From NCBI RefSeq assembly GCF_025642135.1, contig NZ_CP106793.1:4902001-4966000 (forward strand): a DNA stretch of 64,000 bases. Reading direction: 5' to 3'. Shown piece after piece: positions 55,561-64,000 of the stretch. How positions within the stretch are numbered: position 1 is the stretch's first letter; every line of letters begins with the position of its first letter. The notes under the pieces are model-generated. The model saw only the letters and a list, made by a program, of their open reading frames with translations. It was not told where the DNA came from and did not search any database. Origin of the DNA: Streptomyces cynarae. Its GTDB lineage: Bacteria > Actinomycetota > Actinomycetes > Streptomycetales > Streptomycetaceae. The position numbers were made by a program, and so were the translations under genes.

Positions 55561-58500
55561 TCACAGCACGCTGTCGGTGCGTTCGATGACGGGCCGGACC
55601 GGCAGAAGGTCCAGGACGTGATCCGGGAGGCCGGACACGTCCGGGGCGAGGCGAAGGGTGAGGTCTTGCACTCCGGGGAAGAGCGTGGGGAGTTTCGAGA
55701 GGTCCTCGGTCCCGGTGAACGTGTTCAGCCGCAGCCGGGTGACCCGGGGCAGAACGGGGCCCGCTTCCCAGCCGGTGGCATTCCAGATGAGCCGCAGATC
55801 CTCCAGGGCAGGCAGGGCGGCGATCTCCTCGAAGTGCTCCGGGGGAAGCTCTTTCGGAAGGGAGGCCAGACTCATCCTCTTCACCGTGTGCAGGTGCCGA
55901 AGCCCGCGCAGTCCGGTGAACCGCAGTGCCTTTTCGGAGAGTCGAAGGTATTCCAGGGGGTGCTCTCGGGGGAGGACCGTGTCGAGGGAGTCGCCGTGCA
56001 GCCGGATACTGAGGTCGAGCCCCGTCACGGTGGGCCCGAGCCGGGCCAGTGCCTCCGGCGTCCCCAGACGGGAGTTGCCGTGCAGCGACAGCAGGGTGAT
56101 CGGCAGTTCCGCGAGCGGCGAGAGATCGTCGACGTCCGGGTCCAGGCTTCCGAGATCCAGTTCGTTCAGCCGCCCCTGATCGGAGAGACAGCTCAGGTCC
56201 CGCAATGCGGGGTTGTCGCGGACGACCAGCTTGCGCACCTGGTCCGGGCGGAGTGCGGCCCGGATGTCGTCCGAGCCGATGTCGCCGACGATCTGGAGCA
56301 GGGACGGCCCGCCCAAGTCCCGTAGAACGCGCAGCTCGGCCGCCGAGTGCGCCGCGAAGTACAGGCCCTTGGGCCGCAGATGCGCGATCACCTCCTCCGC
56401 GTACCGCTCGGTGTGGAAGCGGTGCCAGGTCCACGTCAGTTGCGCCCGCACGGACAGGGCGTGATGCGACCGGAACCGGGCCAGTACCGGGATGGCCGCC
56501 TCGGTGCCGATCAGCGACGCGGTGATGGCCACCGCCCTCGCCTCCGCGTCCGTCAGCCCCTCCGGGCCCGGAAGCAGTTCCAGGACGAGGGGGCCGGCCT
56601 CGGCGAGGGCGCGGGCCTCCGCCGTCGTACGGGGCGGGATGAGCGCGGCGGCCTCGGACTCCACCCGGGTGCGGACACGGGGATCGAGTTCCGTCGCGTG
56701 TTCGAGCGAGGCGAGCGCCAGGAGCCGGATACGCGTCGCGGCCGCTGCCGGGGCCCGGTCGGCGGAGGCGCTCAGGTCGTCCAGCAGTTCGGCCCTCTCC
56801 CGCGGCCGTGCGTGCGCCACCGCCATGCGGATCACGTCCGCCCACTGTTCGTCGGCGGCGCCCCGCACCAGCAGCCCGAAGTCCCCGTCCTCGACCGCCG
56901 CCTTCGCGCCCAGGTAGTCCTGGAAGGTGCGGTGGACGAACTCGACCGTACCGGGGACGGGTTCGCGCAGCAGCCCGCTGCGGACCAGGAGGTGGCGCAG
57001 GATCTGTCCGGCGTCGCCCTGGGAGGCGGCGGCCGGCAGCGAGGGCAGCACGTCGGCGATGATCCGCTCCGCGCGCTCACGGTCCATCTCGGACTGGTTG
57101 TTGCGGATCAGCCAGTACGCAAGGCGCTGCAGCAGCTGGATCTGCGGGGCCTCGGTCAGGTGGATGCCGTCCTGCCGGACGAACATGTCCCGCTCCTCGT
57201 CGCGCCGCGCCAGCAGCATCGACAGGGCCGCCTCGTACAACTCCTGCCTGCCGTGCGGCAGATACCCCCGCCGGTCCCGGTGCAGGGCGCAGATCAGCCC
57301 GCACATCAGCGGGTTGGTGGCGAGCCGGCCGAGGTCCGGCTTGGTGCGTACGGCGTCCAGGAGCGAGTGTTCGTAGTCGTCGAGGCGGTCGGTGTCGGGG
57401 GCGCCGACGCGGGCCGCGGTGTGCCAGCGGCGGACGAACGCGGCGACGTCGTCGCGGCCCATGGGGGCGAGGGAGAGTTCGGTGAAGCCGTCGGCGGCGA
57501 GCCAGTCCTCGCGTACGGCGGAGGGGCGCGAGGTCACGAGCCACTGGTTGCCGGGGTAGACGTCGAGCAGTTCGCGCAGCCAGCGCCGGGTGCGTTCCCG
57601 TTCGCGCTCGGGGATCTCGTCGACGCCGTCGACGAGCAGGAGCGCGCGGCGGGCGGTGAGGACCCGGTCGGCCCAGCCGGGCGGCTGGGTGGCGTGGAAG
57701 GGGACGCGGACGGCGTCCAGGAAGGCGTCGGGCGCCGGCAGTCCGCCGGGGCGGCGCAGGAGGGTGCGCAGCGGCAGGACGAACGGGATCCGGTCGCCGC
57801 GCTCACCGCGGGCCGCCGTCACCGCGAGCCACTGCACCAGCGTGGTCTTGCCGGAGCCGGCGACCCCGCGCAGCAGGACCCGGTCGTGACCGGTGAGGGC
57901 CTGGTCGGCGGACAGGGCTGCGGAGGCGGTGGCGATACGGGCGTCGGTCTCGTGGTCCGGGCGCAGTGCCTGGAGGCTGAGGTAGGCCGTGTCGAGGGGC
58001 CAGCGTTCCGGGGAGTTGACGAGATCGATTCCGTAGATGGTCAGGTGGCTGTGCTTGGTGGCGACATAGGCGAGGTAGCGCTGGTCGAAGGCCGGGTCGG
58101 TGCCGCCGGTGGGCGGGGTGCGGGCGATCAGCTCGTCGATCTTCGCGATGATCTCGGCCTGCCGCCGGGTCTGTTCGACGAGGGTGCGGGGGACAAAGGT
58201 GGACCGCTGCGTGAAGAAGTGCAGGATGTGCAGGCAGGCGATCTCCAGGACGCGCTCGTAGAAGAGGGTGGCGTCGAGGGAGAGGTGGCGGTCGGGGGTG
58301 CCGCTCGCGGCCCGCAGGTGCAGGGCGAGGGTCTGGTGACCCAGTCGCACGGCCTGGACGTCGGTCATGTCGAGGTCGCCGAGGGCATGCAGGGTGGTGG
58401 CCAGGGCGAGGACGACGGCGGGTGTCTCGTCCTCGGGCAGCGGGCGCTCGCCCTCCGCCGTGACGGCCCGCCTGACCAGCTCGGCGGCGAGCTTGGTGAG

Positions 58501-58668
58501 CTCCTTCTCGGCGAGGGCGCGCTTCTCGCCGCGGAACGAGACGAACTGCGAGACGCGCACCGGCTTGTCGACGAGCCCGGCGCCGGGCCCCTCCGTGACG
58601 AAGAGCCGCTTCACGAGCGGGGTGACCACGCTGGAGGCCACCTTGACGCCCAGGGCCGCTGGATCCAT
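55561..58668 (-). CDS. NACHT-domain STAND NTPase with C-terminal leucine-rich-like repeats
   Basis: 1035 residues from ATG 58668, with GGGGGAG just upstream. The N-terminal ~240 residues are helical (VKVASSVVTPLVKRLFVTEG; VLEIACLHILHFFTQ), like the NACHT N-terminal helical domain of actinobacterial proteins. NACHT NTPase: Walker A GVAGSGKTT (269-277), Walker B ALLLVDGVDEIP (342-353), WLVTSRPSAVRE, and a winged-helix/HD region to ~600. The last ~250 residues repeat an LxxLxL pattern (LNELDLGSLDPDVDDLSPLA, LEYLRLSEKALRFTGLRGLR, LEDLRLIWNATG). The plan resembles eukaryotic NLRs and bacterial NACHT antiphage sensors. No separate effector domain (nuclease, protease) is evident. Confidence 0.85.
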   Translation of the reverse strand: MDPAALGVKVASSVVTPLVKRLFVTEGPGAGLVDKPVRVSQFVSFRGEKRALAEKELTKLAAELVRRAVTAEGERPLPEDETPAVVLALATTLHALGDLDMTDVQAVRLGHQTLALHLRAASGTPDRHLSLDATLFYERVLEIACLHILHFFTQRSTFVPRTLVEQTRRQAEIIAKIDELIARTPPTGGTDPAFDQRYLAYVATKHSHLTIYGIDLVNSPERWPLDTAYLSLQALRPDHETDARIATASAALSADQALTGHDRVLLRGVAGSGKTTLVQWLAVTAARGERGDRIPFVLPLRTLLRRPGGLPAPDAFLDAVRVPFHATQPPGWADRVLTARRALLLVDGVDEIPERERERTRRWLRELLDVYPGNQWLVTSRPSAVREDWLAADGFTELSLAPMGRDDVAAFVRRWHTAARVGAPDTDRLDDYEHSLLDAVRTKPDLGRLATNPLMCGLICALHRDRRGYLPHGRQELYEAALSMLLARRDEERDMFVRQDGIHLTEAPQIQLLQRLAYWLIRNNQSEMDRERAERIIADVLPSLPAAASQGDAGQILRHLLVRSGLLREPVPGTVEFVHRTFQDYLGAKAAVEDGDFGLLVRGAADEQWADVIRMAVAHARPRERAELLDDLSASADRAPAAAATRIRLLALASLEHATELDPRVRTRVESEAAALIPPRTTAEARALAEAGPLVLELLPGPEGLTDAEARAVAITASLIGTEAAIPVLARFRSHHALSVRAQLTWTWHRFHTERYAEEVIAHLRPKGLYFAAHSAAELRVLRDLGGPSLLQIVGDIGSDDIRAALRPDQVRKLVVRDNPALRDLSCLSDQGRLNELDLGSLDPDVDDLSPLAELPITLLSLHGNSRLGTPEALARLGPTVTGLDLSIRLHGDSLDTVLPREHPLEYLRLSEKALRFTGLRGLRHLHTVKRMSLASLPKELPPEHFEEIAALPALEDLRLIWNATGWEAGPVLPRVTRLRLNTFTGTEDLSKLPTLFPGVQDLTLRLAPDVSGLPDHVLDLLPVRPVIERTDSVL

Positions 58669-58799
58669 CTGCTCCCCCGTACTCGGTCCGTGACGGTGGG
58701 TCAGCCTAGCGGGCCCGCCGGGTGACATGCCGCACAGGGGAAGTGGCTGGTACGAGGGCGCCTAGTAGCGGCCGCCCGCCGGTGGGGCACCCAGGGTGG

Positions 58800-58811
58800 G
58801 GCGATATCGCC
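58800..58811. promoter_or_regulatory. Palindrome upstream of the M23 peptidase gene
   Basis: GGCGATATCGCC is a perfect 12-bp palindrome, nearly extended by GGTGG on the left (58796) and ACC on the right. It lies in the 239-bp gap between the divergent NACHT and M23 genes. It could be an operator; there is no regulator gene adjacent to attribute it to. Confidence 0.35.
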
Positions 58812-58907
58812 ACCGGTACGGCATGTCCTCGTAGATCGCGCGTTTGGTAATCAACAGTTCCTACTTGTACCAAGAAACGGTCAAGTCACCTGCTTCCCGA
58901 GGTTCCC

Positions 58908-59468
58908 ATGTCTCAGAGCGTCATGCCCTCCTCCTCCCGTATGTCCCGGATGCGTGCCCGGCTGGCCGTGCTGGCCGCCGGTGCCGGGGCCTCAGCCGTG
59001 CTGGGGGCCGATGTGGCGGCCGCCGCCGGCAGTGGCGCGGTGAGCGCCGCGTCCTGGGTCCATCCGGTCAGGGGCTACTCGCTCACCGCCGGCTTCAACC
59101 AGGCCGGCGGCATGTGGAAGTCCGCCCACAGCGGGCAGGACTTCGCCGTGCCGAGCGGGACGAGCGTCGTCGCCGCGCACGCCGGGACCGTCGTCAAGGC
59201 GGGAGCGGGCGGCGCCGGGGACGGGGCGGCGTACGGCAAGGCCGTCGTCATCAGGCACGCGGGCGGCACCTACTCGCAGTACGCCCACCTCTCGCGGATC
59301 GACGTCAGGGTCGGCCAGGCCGTCGCCACCGGCCAGCGCATCGGGCTGTCCGGCAACACGGGCAACTCCAGCGGCCCGCATCTGCACTTCGAGGTCCGTA
59401 CGACCCCGCACTACGGATCCGCCGTCAACCCCGTCGCCTACCTGCGGGGCAGGGGCGTGGCCGTCTGA
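58908..59468 (+). CDS. Secreted M23-family metallopeptidase (peptidoglycan hydrolase)
   Basis: 186 residues from ATG 58908. Signal peptide with basic start (MSRMRARLAVLAAGAGASAV) and an Ala-rich cleavage area near AAAAGSG. The M23/LytM domain shows H-x-x-x-D in SAHSGQDFAVPSGTSVVAAH, the KAVVIRHAGGTYSQYAHLSR segment and the terminal HxH in SSGPHLHFEV. It should cut peptidoglycan cross-bridges outside the cell. No cell-wall-binding domain is attached, so it is a minimal catalytic form. Confidence 0.9.
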   Translation: MSQSVMPSSSRMSRMRARLAVLAAGAGASAVLGADVAAAAGSGAVSAASWVHPVRGYSLTAGFNQAGGMWKSAHSGQDFAVPSGTSVVAAHAGTVVKAGAGGAGDGAAYGKAVVIRHAGGTYSQYAHLSRIDVRVGQAVATGQRIGLSGNTGNSSGPHLHFEVRTTPHYGSAVNPVAYLRGRGVAV

Positions 59469-59486
59469 GGCGTGCCCGGGCCCTCC

Positions 59487-60086
59487 CTACGCCGTCCCCT
59501 CACCCGAGTGGGCCTGTGTGACCAGGTCGATCGCGACCTCCAGCACCGCCTTGCGCTTGGCCTCCGGATCGCCCTCGACCTCCTGGAGGACGAACATCCC
59601 CGCGTGCATCGTGAACAGCGCGCTGACGCAGCGGACCTGGTCGGTCAGGGAGGCGTCCGGATCCCGGATGATGTCGCGCATCTGCAGCATCCGGTCCTTG
59701 AACTGGTTGCCGATGCTCAGTTCGCGGATCGTGGCCTGGTTCTCCTGCATGAAGCGGAAGAGCGGGGCCGCGCCGGCCAATGCCTCGCTGTAGCGGCGCA
59801 GCACCTCCTGCTTGGTCTCGAGGGTGTGCGGCTGCGCCTTGCCCCACTCGATCAGCTCGTCGATCGGGCGGGTCAGGTCCTCGAAGATGCTGGCGAGGAT
59901 CTCTTCCTTGGTCTTGAAGTGGTAGTAGAGCGCGGCCTTGGTGACGTCCAGGCGCTCGGCGATCTCCCGCAGCGAGGTCTTCTCGTAGCCCTGCTCGGCG
60001 AAGAGGTCGAGCGCCACGTCCTGGATGCGCTGACGGGTGTCCCCGCGCCGCTGCCGCTTGGTGCCTTCCATGGTGGTGCCGCCCAT
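59487..60086 (-). CDS. TetR-family repressor of the adjacent MFS transporter
   Basis: 199 residues from ATG 60086 with GAGGAG upstream; longer frames lack one. HTH at ~15-60: DTRQRIQDVALDLFAEQGYE, KTSLREIAERLDVTKAALYY, HFKTKEEILASIFEDL. The C-terminal ligand domain is less conserved. It is divergent from the MFS gene across a 73-bp symmetrical operator, the usual layout for an efflux pump repressed until its drug binds TetR. Confidence 0.92.
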   Translation of the reverse strand: MGGTTMEGTKRQRRGDTRQRIQDVALDLFAEQGYEKTSLREIAERLDVTKAALYYHFKTKEEILASIFEDLTRPIDELIEWGKAQPHTLETKQEVLRRYSEALAGAAPLFRFMQENQATIRELSIGNQFKDRMLQMRDIIRDPDASLTDQVRCVSALFTMHAGMFVLQEVEGDPEAKRKAVLEVAIDLVTQAHSGEGTA

Positions 60087-60146
60087 CCTCGTACTCCTCG
60101 CACTCCCGGAGAGCCCGTGTGCAGGCCTCCTCGCCGAGCCTACGAA

Positions 60147-60219
60147 ACTTACTTGACGCACGGCTAGTTACGGGGCTATCTTCCCCGAGAATAGCGAACT
60201 AGCCGGGCGACAAGTAAGT
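60147..60219. promoter_or_regulatory. Nested inverted repeats, TetR operator over the MFS promoter
   Basis: Outer arms ACTTACTTG (60147-60155) and CAAGTAAGT (60211-60219) enclose inner arms CGGCTAGTT (60161-60169) and AACTAGCCG (60197-60205), with 5-bp gaps on both sides. Each half is itself a weak palindrome (TTACTTG-N8-CTAGTTA, 5 of 7), so two TetR dimers could bind in mirror image. The MFS promoter TTGACG (60154-60159)-N17-TATCTT (60177-60182) is embedded in the left half. Confidence 0.85.
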
Positions 60220-60221
60220 AG

Positions 60222-61853
<1,632 letters not shown>

Positions 61854-61873
61854 CCGGCACGGGCTCCGGCCCG

Positions 61874-61905
61874 AGGCCCCCGGGTGCGTGCGCCCGGGGG
61901 CCTTT
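61874..61905 (+). terminator. Intrinsic terminator after the MFS gene
   Basis: A perfect 11-bp stem AGGCCCCCGGG / CCCGGGGGCCT with 8-nt loop TGCGTGCG and a short T-run. Confidence 0.9.
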
Positions 61906-61979
61906 CGGCACGCGGACGGGCACAGCGGGCGAGTCTCGCCCCCGCCGCCCTGTCAGTGCCGCGTGGCAGCATCGGGGGC

Positions 61980-62402
61980 GTGGACAAGATGCGGCAGCTG
62001 CGGCTGGCCAAGGATCTGATGGACCGGGACTGGGCCGATCCGGCGCTCGATCTTGAGGCCGTCGCCGACCGTGCCGGGTACTCGCGGTATCACTTCCTGC
62101 GGGCCTTCAAGGAGGCGTACGGCGAGACGCCGCGGCAGTATCTGACGCACCGGCGCATCGAGCGCGCCGAGGACCTGCTGCGCACCGCCGATCTGTCCGT
62201 GACCGAGATCTGCCATCTCGTGGGGTTCAGCAGCGTCGGGACGTTCTCGGCGCGGTTCAAGGCCAGGACCGGGCTCACGCCCAGCGAGTACCGCGCCAAG
62301 CACGTCGGCCGCGGCGCCGCGCTCATACCCGGGTGTTACGCGATGCTCTGGGCGGGCGGGTTCCGCAGGAGCGAGCAGAGCAATTCCGGAGAAGCGGGGT
62401 GA
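61980..62402 (+). CDS. Small AraC-family regulator (DNA-binding domain only)
   Basis: 140 residues from GTG 61980 (VDKMRQLRLAKDLMDRDW); ATG 61989 is an alternative. Two HTH units: LEAVADRAGYSRYHFLRAFK and LSVTEICHLVGFSSVGTFSA, followed by RFKARTGLTPSEYRAKH. There is no sensory domain, so it probably responds through its level or by partner proteins. It lies 58 bp upstream of a VOC protein gene on the same strand, and the two are commonly paired. Confidence 0.9.
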   Translation: MDKMRQLRLAKDLMDRDWADPALDLEAVADRAGYSRYHFLRAFKEAYGETPRQYLTHRRIERAEDLLRTADLSVTEICHLVGFSSVGTFSARFKARTGLTPSEYRAKHVGRGAALIPGCYAMLWAGGFRRSEQSNSGEAG

Positions 62403-62460
62403 AGGGGCCGCTGCTTACCGTGGCAGCGCACACCGCACCTCCCACCTCCAGGAGCACGCC

Positions 62461-62904
62461 ATGATCAAGGGGCTCGCCATCACCACCGTCTGGGTCCTCG
62501 ACCAGGACCGGGCCAAGGAGTTCTACACGCAGAAGCTCGGCCTCGAGGTCCGTACGGACATGACCATGGGCGACGGCGGCATGCGCTGGCTCACCGTAGG
62601 CGCCCCGGACCAGCCCGACGTCGAGCTGACGCTCATGGTGCCCGGGCCGCCGGCGATGGACCCCGAGTCCGCCGAGATGATGAAGAAGCTCGTCGCCAAG
62701 GGCGCTCTCGGTGCCGGTGTGCTGGCCACCGACGACATCCACGGCGACTACAAGCGGCTCAAGGACCGCGGCGTGGAGTTCCTCCAGGAGCCGCAGGAGC
62801 GGCCGTACGGCACCGAGGCGCTCTTCCGCGACGACTCCGGCAACTGGTTCTCCTTCACCCAGCGCCGCGAGGGCGGTCTGGACTTCGAGAAGGAGTGGAG
62901 CTAG
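62461..62904 (+). CDS. VOC-family (glyoxalase-like) protein
   Basis: 147 residues from ATG 62461, with CAGGAG upstream. Layout ITTVWVLDQDRAKEFYTQKL, MRWLTVGAPDQPDVELTLMV, then DDIHGDYKRLKDRGVEFLQE and LFRDDSGNWFSFTQ. The family includes lactoylglutathione lyase-like and antibiotic-binding proteins; which applies is not readable here. The AraC gene just upstream probably regulates it. This is a second, unrelated copy of the VOC fold in the window (see 6711-7082). Confidence 0.88.
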   Translation: MIKGLAITTVWVLDQDRAKEFYTQKLGLEVRTDMTMGDGGMRWLTVGAPDQPDVELTLMVPGPPAMDPESAEMMKKLVAKGALGAGVLATDDIHGDYKRLKDRGVEFLQEPQERPYGTEALFRDDSGNWFSFTQRREGGLDFEKEWS

Positions 62905-62961
62905 CCGGCTCCTCCCTGTCCTTCTGCCGGCCCCGGTCCTGCGGCCTCCCGGTTCTGCTTC

Positions 62962-64000
62962 TTACTTTCCCGACATGGGCAGCATCGGAAAGCTGCCCGT
63001 GTCCGTCGGCGCGTGCTCCGGCAGCCACAGCACCGCCACCGCCCCCTCGGCCGGCACGTGCTCCGGCACCCCGGGCGCCCGGATGTTGCGGAACGTCAGC
63101 CGGGCGCCCAGCACCCGCGCCTGCCCCGCCGCGATCGTGAGCCCCAGGCCGTGGCCCTGGCCCGAGCGGTCCGACCTGCCCGTACGGAACCGGCTCGGGC
63201 CCTCGGCCAGCAGCTCCTCGGGGAAGCCGGGCCCGTGGTCCCGTACACGGATCACCCGGCCCTCGACGGACACCTCGATGGGCGGCTTGCCGTGTCGTGC
63301 CGCGTTCGCCAGCAGGTTGAACAGCACCCGCTCCAGACGGCGCGGGTCCGTGGTGACCTCCGACTCGTGGATCACCCTGACGTCGACGTCCGCGTCCTTC
63401 GCGGCCACCCGCCGGGTCACGAACTCACCCAGCATGATGTCCTGCAGCTCGGCCCGCTCGGACGCGCCGTCCAGACGGGCCACCTCCAGGACGTCCTCCA
63501 CGAGCGTCCGCATGGCCTTCGCGCGGTCCAACACCAGTTCGGTGGGGCGGCCCGGCGGCAGCAGCTCCGCCGCGGTGAGCAGGCCCGTCACCGGCGTGCG
63601 CAGCTCGTGCGCGATGTCCGCGGTCACCCGGCGCTCCGCCTCCAGCCGCTGTTGCAACGCGTCCGCCATCGCGTCCACCGCCCGCGCCAGATCGTCCGTC
63701 TCGTCGCGTACGACACCACCGATCGCGTCCCGTACGCGCACGTCCGTCTCGCCCTTGGCGACCCGGTTCGCCGCGGCGGCCGCCTTGCGCAGCCGGCCCG
63801 ACAGCTGCCCGCCGATCAGCACACCGAGCGCGGAGCCCCCGAGGACCACCGCGATCGAACCGATGATCAGGGCCTGGTCGAGGTCCTTGATCACCCCGAC
63901 GCTGCGGTCCGTGCGGGTGTGCAGGGACAGCACCCGGCCGTCCTTGAGCGGTACGGCGGCCCAGGTGTCCGGCACCCCGTTGCGGTCCCAGGAGGCGAAG
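62962..64000 (-). CDS. cseC: CseC-like sensor histidine kinase (3' part; start outside the window)
   Basis: About 345 residues are visible and the frame is open to the window edge. A membrane helix (ALIIGSIAVVLGGSALGVLI) is followed by a HAMP domain (LRKAAAAANRVAKGETDVRV), the phospho-acceptor region RVTADIAHELRTPVTGLLTA, and an ATPase with LFNLLANAARHG, VRDHGPGFPEE and GQGHGLGLTIAAGQ. The sequence before the helix is an extracytoplasmic sensor part. In S. coelicolor the cseC gene closes the sigE-cseA-cseB-cseC envelope-stress operon; the position and orientation here are consistent, but sigE and cseB are not in the window. Confidence 0.7.
   Translation of the reverse strand, partial: FASWDRNGVPDTWAAVPLKDGRVLSLHTRTDRSVGVIKDLDQALIIGSIAVVLGGSALGVLIGGQLSGRLRKAAAAANRVAKGETDVRVRDAIGGVVRDETDDLARAVDAMADALQQRLEAERRVTADIAHELRTPVTGLLTAAELLPPGRPTELVLDRAKAMRTLVEDVLEVARLDGASERAELQDIMLGEFVTRRVAAKDADVDVRVIHESEVTTDPRRLERVLFNLLANAARHGKPPIEVSVEGRVIRVRDHGPGFPEELLAEGPSRFRTGRSDRSGQGHGLGLTIAAGQARVLGARLTFRNIRAPGVPEHVPAEGAVAVLWLPEHAPTDTGSFPMLPMSGK

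Noticed and set aside
56347..58725. A 792-codon frame opposite the NACHT gene
   Set aside because: Gly/Gln/Arg-rich antisense shadow; the NACHT motifs are on the other strand.
58729..58907. Possible c-di-AMP (ydaO) riboswitch before the M23 peptidase gene
   Set aside because: Streptomyces cell-wall hydrolase genes often have one, but I could not find the conserved core; only palindromes are visible.

Overview
The window is chromosomal DNA from a streptomycete. Evidence: GC content is very high with strong third-position bias, there are many GTG starts, and the region holds typical Streptomyces genes (a DUF397 / ATPase / XRE-DUF5753 set, tipA with its inverted-repeat promoter, lsr2, a BlaI-like repressor, and a CseC-like sensor kinase). 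From memory, the gene order matches the core-chromosome segment that runs in S. coelicolor from about SCO3434 down to SCO3359. I could not check that. No rRNA or tRNA gene, CRISPR array, insertion sequence, prophage or integrase was seen.

Layout. 1-5.3 kb: the end of an AfsR-type TPR regulator, a PolA-like polymerase without a 5' nuclease domain, and a Clp_N/HTH protein divergent from a DUF2786 protein across two tandem palindromes. 5.3-10.2 kb: two lipoproteins, a VOC / ArsR / SRPBCC operon under twin palindromes, and a whiJ-like set whose DUF397 and anti-sigma-type ATPase genes share a 29-bp promoter box. 10.3-20 kb: aldehyde dehydrogenase, DinB-like protein, glutamate decarboxylase, TipA, a DedA protein with a Q/Y/N tail, a ThrE-type exporter, pyrophosphatase and a D,D-carboxypeptidase. 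20-34.6 kb: a zinc protease, tilS-hpt-ftsH-folE, a convergent folate cluster (folP, NTF2-like, folB, folK, DUF3180), an MprF/LysX-like membrane protein, an esterase and a coiled-coil membrane protein. 34.7-43.3 kb: two PH-domain membrane proteins (one frameshifted), an orphan NuoD, a MidA-like methyltransferase, a NarL-type two-component pair, an ArsR/DUF5937 regulator and a threonine aldolase-like enzyme. 43.5-49 kb: DUF2520-panC-nadB-nadC-coaX, an NAD/CoA cofactor operon with three 4-bp or near-contiguous junctions. 49-55.5 kb: a possibly frameshifted hypothetical, a small membrane protein, a BlaI-like repressor, an ArgA-like acetyltransferase, lsr2, an SCO3374-type protein and clpC. 55.6-64 kb: a NACHT-LRR NTPase, an M23 peptidase, a TetR/MFS pair, AraC + VOC genes and the 3' part of a CseC-like kinase.

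The most notable features are non-coding. Several regulators sit beside unusually clear operators: 4058-4104, 6654-6700, 7969-7997 with 9106-9134, 42056-42078 and 60147-60219. Three genes have short tandem duplications across or next to their stop codons (26381, 28245, 37764). Two genes appear to have lost one base in a short G/C run (35504-35507, near 49650). A small palindromic element sits in frame inside the PolA-like gene. The best candidate for an under-described system is the NACHT-LRR protein at 55561-58668. The shared promoter box of the whiJ-like set is the best candidate for a new regulatory link.
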